Below are positions 56,410 to 62,402 of a stretch of DNA of 62,402 bases, one piece after another (the stretch's first letter is position 1; each line of letters starts with the position of its first letter). The DNA is from Vallitalea sp. (GTDB lineage Bacteria > Bacillota > Clostridia > Lachnospirales > Vallitaleaceae): the NCBI GenBank assembly GCA_025210235.1, contig JAOASG010000043.1:1-62402 (forward strand), written 5' to 3'. The notes under the pieces were generated by a model, which made no database searches, had not been told where the DNA came from, and worked only from the letters and a program-made list of their open reading frames with translations. The position numbers were made by a program, and so were the translations under genes.

Positions 56410-56955
56410 ATGGGAAAAAAATTATTATTAATTAGTGTGTTACTATTATCTCTTATTGTGGCTGGATGTTCATCCAAAGATACTAATAAAGTAGATAATC
56501 CATCTAACCAAGAAGAAGCTACTAATAACCAAGAAACAACAGAACCTACTATTGATCAAGAAAGTAAGGATAAAATTAATGAGCTAGAATCTGCTTTAGA
56601 AAACCAAGACAAAAAAGTTAACGAACTCGAAAATAAAATTAATGATTTAACTAGTAGTTTAAAAGAAAAAGAGGAAGTTAAAGAAGATAAGCAAACTGTT
56701 ACAACTTCTTCAAACTCTAGTTCAAAAACTAATACAAAAAAACTATATAGAGTTATATCCGGTTCATATTCAACAATTACAAATGCAAATAAGCAAAAAG
56801 AAGCGCTTAAAGTAAAAGGCTTTGATGCCTATGTTGCTACTTATAACAAAAAATATCGTGTAGTAGTAGGGGCTTATTCCATACCTAAAAACGCTAATAT
56901 CAAAAAAGATATGCTTGCAAAAGCTGGTTTTGATAGTTTTGTATCATCAAATTAA
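56410..56955 (+). CDS. SPOR-domain lipoprotein
   Basis: About 181 aa with lipobox LIVAGC (Cys20), a Gln/Asn/Glu-rich linker, a coiled-coil stretch (about 50-90; KINELESALENQDKKVNELE) and a C-terminal SPOR-like domain (about 112-180; LYRVISGSYSTITNANKQKEAL and YRVVVGAYSIPKNANIKKDML). SPOR domains bind peptidoglycan stripped of stem peptides, often at division or spore septa. The ATG at 56410 is nine bases after GAGGAGG; the upstream TTG is part of that site. A surface role in wall remodelling is inferred. Confidence 0.85.
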   Translation: MGKKLLLISVLLLSLIVAGCSSKDTNKVDNPSNQEEATNNQETTEPTIDQESKDKINELESALENQDKKVNELENKINDLTSSLKEKEEVKEDKQTVTTSSNSSSKTNTKKLYRVISGSYSTITNANKQKEALKVKGFDAYVATYNKKYRVVVGAYSIPKNANIKKDMLAKAGFDSFVSSN

Positions 56956-56970
56956 ACGACTAAATATTTT

Positions 56971-57025
56971 GGGCAAACTAATGTATTAAATATACTTTTT
57001 GTAAATTCAAACAAATGGTTTGCCC
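56971..57025. terminator. Convergent-gene hairpin
   Basis: GGGCAAAC (56971-56978) and GTTTGCCC (57018-57025) form an 8-bp stem around a 39-base loop, between the convergent SPOR and ogt genes. The long loop makes it a weak terminator. Confidence 0.5.
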
Positions 57026-57041
57026 ATTATTATATATCATC

Positions 57042-57530
57042 TTATTTTAGTATTTTATTTCCCTTTGTTACAATCCCTTCAAGATTTAAAAGCTTTTCCT
57101 TAACATCTAATCCACCAGCATATCCAGTAAGTCTACCATTACTACCTATTACTCTATGACATGGTATTATAATAGGTATTGGATTTTTGGAGTTTGCCAT
57201 TCCTACTGCCCTACATGCTTTTATATTACCTATTGAATTTGCAATATCTTTATAAGAACATACCTGTCCATATGGTATTTCAACTAATTTATTCCATACT
57301 TTTTTTTGAAAGTCTGTTCCAATAGGATTTAATTTTAAATCAAATTTATATAGTTTGCCATGAAAATAATCATCTAATTGATTTATTACTTTTTCAAAAA
57401 ACTTATCGTTTCTTATATATTTATTAAAACTTTCTTTAAATACTTTATTTAAATAAATATTAGTTATACCTATTTCATCTCCTACAATTATCATTGGACT
57501 TATAGGAGATTCATATATACTATAATACAT
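57042..57530 (-). CDS. ogt: Methylated-DNA-protein-cysteine methyltransferase
   Basis: About 162 aa. It repairs O6-alkylguanine by transfer to its own cysteine in PIIIPCHRVIG; GTDFQKKVWNKLVEIPYGQ and VGMANSKNP are further signatures. The ATG at 57530 is preceded by GGAGG, while the longer frame to 57614 only adds a basic stretch overlapping the upstream gene. It follows the DUF2278 gene by 28 bp and probably shares its transcript. Confidence 0.94.
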   Translation of the reverse strand: MYYSIYESPISPMIIVGDEIGITNIYLNKVFKESFNKYIRNDKFFEKVINQLDDYFHGKLYKFDLKLNPIGTDFQKKVWNKLVEIPYGQVCSYKDIANSIGNIKACRAVGMANSKNPIPIIIPCHRVIGSNGRLTGYAGGLDVKEKLLNLEGIVTKGNKILK

Positions 57531-57558
57531 ATATTTCCTCCTAACTGAATATCTATAT

Positions 57559-58233
57559 TTACATTTTTTTCTTCTTTTTATACTTCTTTTTCCTTTGCCC
57601 CGTACAATCATCATTATCCCATGATTGTGATTGAAAAGCTAGAAAAATACCTATCCATTGTTCTTTTTTAGGGAAATTAATGAAAAGACATCCATCTTGC
57701 CAAACTCCATTATCTTTTTGCCATTGTTTAGCATTCCCTTGATTCATATGTACATCGTGCATACCCATAGATGGATAAAAACCGAATATTCTATCAGGTT
57801 TACAATAATTACCTGTTTTCCATTTAGAACCATATATATATAAGTCCGCTTCTTCTGACTGTACAGTTTTATTAATGTAAAAATTTAATTTTTCATTAAG
57901 ATCATTATTTGGACCAACTTTATTATGAGGTATTTTTATCATATCATCTTTACTAAAACCCATATTACCTCTTATGTAATCAATACTACACTCTTTATTA
58001 AAATAAAATCCATATGGTAATTTACTTATATTTTCTATTACATTATTTTTGAAGTTTTCATCTGTATAAAATAGTACTTCTGAAAACAAATCTTGTGATT
58101 TTATATTAATAGATACTCTATAATCCTCTTTATTAGCTCTTACATGAATATGGTAATGCGGTTTATTATTATCTCTTTCCTCAACACTTTTTACTGCTTT
58201 ACATTTTAATAGTCCATATGCTTGTAAGCTCAT
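57559..58233 (-). CDS. DUF2278 (YukJ-like) family protein
   Basis: A 224-aa protein with the YukJ/DUF2278 pattern: YGLLKCKAV, KPHYHIHVRANKEDYRVSINIKSQ, and the C-terminal GMHDVHMNQGN, WQDGCLFINFP and WIGIFLAFQSQSW. Function of the family is not established. The C-terminus ends in an odd lysine tail (RKKKYKKKKKM) encoded by a near-homopolymeric stretch, which may be a recent frameshift extension. Its gene lies 37 bp after the MutS-like gene. Confidence 0.82.
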   Translation of the reverse strand: MSLQAYGLLKCKAVKSVEERDNNKPHYHIHVRANKEDYRVSINIKSQDLFSEVLFYTDENFKNNVIENISKLPYGFYFNKECSIDYIRGNMGFSKDDMIKIPHNKVGPNNDLNEKLNFYINKTVQSEEADLYIYGSKWKTGNYCKPDRIFGFYPSMGMHDVHMNQGNAKQWQKDNGVWQDGCLFINFPKKEQWIGIFLAFQSQSWDNDDCTGQRKKKYKKKKKM

Positions 58234-58270
58234 GCCTTGTTCTCCCTTCTATTAGACCTGTAAAAAATGC

Positions 58271-60070
58271 TTAAATATCTATTCCTATTTCTTTCATTAG
58301 ATAAACGGCATTAAATGTATTGGATACTCCTGAATGTAATTTATAATCGAAATATATTTTATTATTTTTATAGTATTCTTGAAAATGATAATTCTTTAAT
58401 CTAGAATTAGTTTCTGATGCTATATCAGCTAATTCCAGGTCATGCGTAGAAACAAGTCCTAAAGTATTATCTTTGTATAATTTTTTAATTAATGTTTTAG
58501 CTCCTATGTGTCTATCTCTAGAATTAGTACCTCTAAAAATTTCATCTAATAGATAAAATACTTTTTTACCTTCATTAGTCGCTTCAATAATTTTTTTAAT
58601 TCTTAATAATTCTGCATAAAATGAAGATATCTTATTATCTATATCATCTTTTATTCTCATAGAAGTATATATATCCATAATAGGACAGTAGAATTCTTTT
58701 GCACAAACTGGTGCTCCTGCATAAGCTAATACTAAATTAATGCCAATTGTTCTAAGAAATGTACTTTTACCAGACATATTAGAACCTGTGATAAGAAGAG
58801 ATGTATATCTACCCCCGAAATTAAAATTATTACATACTCTGTCTTGAGCATTAATTAGTGGATGCCCAATTTCACATGCAGATATTTTATAATCTTTAAC
58901 AATAGCAGGCATAACCCAATCAGGATTCTCATAAGCAATAGTTGACAAACTAACTAGAGCTTCCATTTCACCCAAAGAGTCTAACCATCTTTCTAAATTT
59001 TTTCCATACTTATTTTTCCAGCTTTCCAAAGAAATGGTACATTGATAATCCCATAATGTAAGTAAATTAAATAGTATATATACCTGCATATGCCTAAGAG
59101 TAATCATATCAATTATTTTATCTAATTTTTTTATTTGAACAGATGCTAACTCCTCTTTATTATAATACATTTCTTTTTGTAGTGTTTTTAATAACTCAGA
59201 TTGAAATTCTTGTTTTTCTATTACATTAATCATTTGCTCATAAATCTTTATTTGTTTTCTATAACTATCAATTGATTCTAATCTATCATTCATTTTAGCA
59301 AAATTAATAAATGCAATAATAATTTGTATACTAATAAATATTATTCCATATATAAAAGAAAAAGAATCTATAAAAAACGGCATTATTAAAGTTACTATTG
59401 ATATAACAGGTAATATTTTCACTAGTATATTTAATCCACCATTCAAAAAATATGGAATAACATTTTTACTCCACTTAATTAAATCTTTTTCATCGTTATT
59501 AGTTTTATTTTTAATCATTCCTGAAGCTATAAACTCTTGTACCCATTCTAAATTACTTGATAATTCTTTTATTGCTTTTTGACGATTTTCTATATTATTA
59601 ATATTTTTAATTGGTCTTATTAAAGAATCTCTTAACTTTTTTTTGCCCATTGGTGTATTAGTTTGATTAATCCATTGAAATAAAGAATTCCTTCCAAATA
59701 CATCTAAATCCCATGAATAATTATGCTTTTCATCAATGAATTCGTCGCCTGTTATATCAAATTCGTTCCATTCTCCTTTTAACCTTTTGATACCATTTTC
59801 ATTTATTTTATATAGCGCTTGAATTTTGGGTTTAAGATTAATAAATTTCTGATGAATTATTATAAGACTTATAAATAATACTAATGTAATTACTAAACTA
59901 AATAAAGTAGTTAAATAAGTTTGTTTAGAATAGGACCAGAGTATTATTGCTATACCAATAATCATTACTATAAGCCTTATATTACTAAAAGTATTAATCT
60001 TTTTATTAATATCATCTAATTGTTTTTTATAATTATCTTTATTTTTTTTATAATTTCTTCTTGGGTTCAT
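58271..60070 (-). CDS. Membrane-anchored MutS-family ATPase
   Basis: A 599-aa protein with the MutS C-terminal ATPase (about 400-595): Walker A TGSNMSGKST, Walker B YLLDEIFRGTNSRDR and STHDLELADI. The mismatch-recognition domain is missing; instead two helices lie at about 30-75 and two more at about 210-260, so the ATPase is tethered to the membrane. The middle (about 270-400) resembles the MutS core/lever. Canonical mismatch repair is unlikely. It is probably cotranscribed with DUF2278 and ogt downstream. Confidence 0.85.
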   Translation of the reverse strand: MNPRRNYKKNKDNYKKQLDDINKKINTFSNIRLIVMIIGIAIILWSYSKQTYLTTLFSLVITLVLFISLIIIHQKFINLKPKIQALYKINENGIKRLKGEWNEFDITGDEFIDEKHNYSWDLDVFGRNSLFQWINQTNTPMGKKKLRDSLIRPIKNINNIENRQKAIKELSSNLEWVQEFIASGMIKNKTNNDEKDLIKWSKNVIPYFLNGGLNILVKILPVISIVTLIMPFFIDSFSFIYGIIFISIQIIIAFINFAKMNDRLESIDSYRKQIKIYEQMINVIEKQEFQSELLKTLQKEMYYNKEELASVQIKKLDKIIDMITLRHMQVYILFNLLTLWDYQCTISLESWKNKYGKNLERWLDSLGEMEALVSLSTIAYENPDWVMPAIVKDYKISACEIGHPLINAQDRVCNNFNFGGRYTSLLITGSNMSGKSTFLRTIGINLVLAYAGAPVCAKEFYCPIMDIYTSMRIKDDIDNKISSFYAELLRIKKIIEATNEGKKVFYLLDEIFRGTNSRDRHIGAKTLIKKLYKDNTLGLVSTHDLELADIASETNSRLKNYHFQEYYKNNKIYFDYKLHSGVSNTFNAVYLMKEIGIDI

Positions 60071-60242
60071 ATATATTCACACTCCAACATCTTGAATTTT
60101 AACTTTTTTATTTAATATGAGTAATCCATATATAATGTATATTTTTTGTTTTTTAAAATAATTCAATATAACAATATCATAAAAAGCAACTATTGTGAAG
60201 TATATCACAAAACATAATTTTATAAAAATACAATCAATTAAT

Positions 60243-60998
60243 TTAATCATTAACCGAAAGTAAAATCTGTGACGTAACTATAGCAGTTATTGGTATAATA
60301 AGTATAATACCTATTCCACTACACAATATCTGAAAAACTTCTGAGCAAAATACTTTATTATTTATAATATCAGCTACTGAATAGTTAAGCGAACTAAAAT
60401 ATATTATAAGCGCCATAAATCCACTTATATATGCAAAAAACATTGTATTTGTCATTGTTCCGAGTATGTCTCTACCTATATTCATTCCAGAATCAAACAA
60501 ATTTTTCTTAGTTATACTTGGATTATTAATATATATTTCATTCATAGATGATGATATTGAAATGGATACATCAATAACTGCTCCTATCAAACCTATTAAT
60601 ATTTCACAAATAACAATCTTAGAAAAATTTAATTTTATATATATTGATAGAGAAGCAATAGAATCGAATTGCTCTTTTCCGAACCCTTGTATCTTTGCAC
60701 CCATTCCCATCTTATAGGTTAAAAGAATTGTAACTATTACAACTGTCGTAACAGAAATTAAAGAAGAAATAGTTTTTTTATTCCATCCATTTATATAAAA
60801 TAGCGTTATAGAACTAATAATTATACACACCATAATTGTTACTGTAATTGGATTAAGTTTATTGGCAATTAATATTACCATAATAAAAAATACTATAAAG
60901 TTAAAACACAATGTAAAAAATGATTTTGTTCCCCTTTCTCCACCAATAAATTTCATTAATAAAAAAAGAATAATTAATAGTACAGGAATAACACTCAT
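60243..60998 (-). CDS. YibE/F-like membrane protein
   Basis: A 251-aa polytopic protein of the YibE/F family, with about six to seven helices and the family segment GLIGAVIDVSISISSSMNEI followed by SGMNIGRDILGTMTNT. Function unknown; often found as a pair. Its ATG overlaps the stop of the upstream YibE/F gene by one base (TAATG), so the two are translationally coupled. Confidence 0.88.
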   Translation of the reverse strand: MSVIPVLLIILFLLMKFIGGERGTKSFFTLCFNFIVFFIMVILIANKLNPITVTIMVCIIISSITLFYINGWNKKTISSLISVTTVVIVTILLTYKMGMGAKIQGFGKEQFDSIASLSIYIKLNFSKIVICEILIGLIGAVIDVSISISSSMNEIYINNPSITKKNLFDSGMNIGRDILGTMTNTMFFAYISGFMALIIYFSSLNYSVADIINNKVFCSEVFQILCSGIGIILIIPITAIVTSQILLSVND

Positions 60999-62107
60999 TA
61001 TTTAACCCCCCCTAACTTATACTTACCTAGAAGTAATACAGAAATGTATAGTGTTATTGGAATGCTTATTACTACTCCAATACTTCCAATAAGAGCTCGA
61101 ATTATTTCGAGAGAAATCCCTATATTTAATATGTAAGAAAAAGAAACTCCATTTAGTAGCCAAAACAAAATAATAGGTATACTTCCACTAATATATACAA
61201 AAACTAGTGTGTTAGCATTAGTCGCCATTATATCTTTTCCTACTTCCATACTTGATTTAATTAGTGCTTCTCTTTTAATGTTCGGATTTTGAACAAGCAA
61301 TTCAGATATACAAGAAGCCATAGTAATTGCAATATCAATTATTGCCCCAATAGTACCTATCATAATACCAACAAAAAAGATTTCTTCTGGTGAAGTCATT
61401 AAAAACTCCATTTCTTCATAATGAATACCTTCTGAATGAGTAATCCATACAACAATAAATGTAATTAACATAGTGATAATCATACTCACTATCGTTCCAA
61501 TAATAGCACAAAATGATTTTTTATTGTATCCACTTACAATAAAAATAGAAATAACAATAAATAGTATATTCATTATAGAAGTAACCAAGAATAGATTATA
61601 CCCATATAAATATAATCTAATAACACAACAAAATAATAAAATATTAACGATAACACTAGCTAAAGATCTAAATCCCTTAGCCCTACCAACTAACAATATT
61701 AACAATACAAATAAAATCACTACATAAGCTAAATACTTATCCCTTTTATATCCATCTATCCTAGAAGAAATAATCATTCCATTTTCATTTTCCTTAATAG
61801 AAACAAAAATCTCATCATTCAAATTATACTCTTGATCAAATAAACCTGCAAAAGATGTACTATTTTCAAGTATTATTTTTTCTCCTTTATGATTTCCATT
61901 CATAATTACGGCTGTTATATTTTGATTATTAATATCTTGTAAATGAGTACTTTCTTTATCAATATATGTAATTTTTACAATTGTTTTTTTATAGTATTCT
62001 TCATTATTACTTACAAAATAGTAACTAAGAATACCTATTATTATCAATAAAATTCCAATTATTAAAATAGCTTTTTTATTTTTACTTTTGTTCCATAATT
62101 TTATCAT
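60998..62107 (-). CDS. YibE/F-like membrane protein with extracytoplasmic domain
   Basis: A 369-aa member of the YibE/F family. Helix 1 is at about 13-31, followed by an outside domain of about 95 aa (ITYIDKESTHLQDINNQN), then about seven helices containing IGTIGAIIDIAITMASCISEL and SSMEVGKDIMATNANT. The shared motif with the downstream partner (G-x-I-D-x-x-I and GKDIM/GRDIL) shows that they are paralogues. Possible transporter; no substrate is known. Confidence 0.88.
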   Translation of the reverse strand: MIKLWNKSKNKKAILIIGILLIIIGILSYYFVSNNEEYYKKTIVKITYIDKESTHLQDINNQNITAVIMNGNHKGEKIILENSTSFAGLFDQEYNLNDEIFVSIKENENGMIISSRIDGYKRDKYLAYVVILFVLLILLVGRAKGFRSLASVIVNILLFCCVIRLYLYGYNLFLVTSIMNILFIVISIFIVSGYNKKSFCAIIGTIVSMIITMLITFIVVWITHSEGIHYEEMEFLMTSPEEIFFVGIMIGTIGAIIDIAITMASCISELLVQNPNIKREALIKSSMEVGKDIMATNANTLVFVYISGSIPIILFWLLNGVSFSYILNIGISLEIIRALIGSIGVVISIPITLYISVLLLGKYKLGGVK

Positions 62108-62266
62108 TTCCCAATAACGTCTCCTTAACTAAATCTAACTACTTGATTATATTTTAATTATTACTTATACAGAATATATTTCAAGCCATCAAATATCATA
62201 TTATCACAATAATTTATATATATCAATAAACTAAAATAACACTAATATGTCCATTTCTACGAAACA

Positions 62267-62402
62267 ATAGAGTAGAGAAATAATAGCTAGTATTACTTCC
62301 CTCTCATTGAACCGTACATACGGGTCTCGTATACGGCTCTACAACTTATATTCCAACACTTCTTAGATAATATTGTAAAGGATTGAGCAAACATGCTCCG
62401 TC
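62267..62402 (-). mobile_element. 3' end of a group II intron (partial)
   Basis: On the minus strand, 62339-62309 reads as a domain V hairpin: GAGCCGTA and TACGGTTC form the basal helix, followed after a two-base bulge by TACG/CGTA and a small loop. The next TGAGAGGG and the terminal CTACTCTAT (ending near 62267) match the domain VI and 3' end of bacterial group II introns. The maturase gene and 5' end lie outside the window. The intron is oriented so that its reverse transcriptase would read on the minus strand, upstream of the YibE/F genes. Confidence 0.78.

Noticed and set aside
57531..57614. Longer Ogt start at 57614
   Set aside because: It would overlap the upstream gene and add a Lys/Arg-rich stretch; GGAGG lies directly before the ATG at 57530.

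Overview
The window is very AT-rich, with Shine-Dalgarno sites of the GGAGG type, many AraC-type and YesM/YesN-type regulators, binding-protein lipoproteins and a PyrR-type pyr leader. This fits an anaerobic, low-GC Firmicute of the class Clostridia (Lachnospirales or Vallitalea-like). The species cannot be fixed from the sequence alone. Most of the window is carbohydrate-acquisition machinery, with housekeeping genes between.

Layout. 1-194: a structured inverted repeat. 195-8461 (-): an ABC sugar importer operon in the order binding protein, two permeases, histidine kinase, response regulator, second binding protein. 8745-12971 (-): zinc-ribbon membrane protein, condensation-type acyltransferase, SGNH hydrolase and a GT39-like membrane glycosyltransferase. 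13149-17551 (-): a four-gene galactose-type operon (GHMP kinase, GlmU-like uridylyltransferase, phosphohexomutase, GalE) with a divergent AraC regulator. 19387-21807 (-): SmtB-like repressor and a Zn/Cd P-type ATPase. 22064-28182 (-): binding protein, two permeases, secreted GH16 and a GH117-like enzyme, with a divergent two-component system at 28403-32935 (+). 33038-41118: prfC, a PhoB/PhoR-like pair, a secreted four-repeat protein, a diguanylate cyclase and xth. 41297-48592: two Gfo/Idh oxidoreductase plus TIM-barrel isomerase pairs, an AraC regulator and a GH112 phosphorylase. 49602-51231 (+): PyrR-attenuator and pyrBI. 51470-53987: cytoplasmic sulfatase with divergent AraC regulator. 53988-62107: DegV, asnA, a SPOR lipoprotein, ogt, DUF2278, a membrane-anchored MutS-like ATPase and two YibE/F proteins. 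62267-62402: the 3' end of a group II intron.

How the genes may work together (inference). GH16 with the ExDxxE agarase/porphyranase-type site, a GH117-like neoagarobiose hydrolase, a dedicated importer, a cytoplasmic S1 sulfatase, GH112 (which releases galactose-1-phosphate) and a galactose operon together suggest use of red-algal or other galactans. No hexose-1-phosphate uridylyltransferase (GalT) is present; the kinase, uridylyltransferase, epimerase and mutase could form a GalT-independent route. Neither ABC operon carries an ATPase, so a shared MsmX-type ATPase elsewhere is expected.

The most distinctive non-coding signal is a family of about 113-bp elements with 15-bp perfect terminal inverted repeats. 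Full copies lie at 6813, 17736 and 26630, and fragments at 3196, 11509 and 37373. Two full copies occupy the same place, between the binding-protein gene and the first permease gene, in two different importer operons. Further long imperfect palindromes lie at 6-92, 8561-8663, 19114-19312 and 51282-51434.
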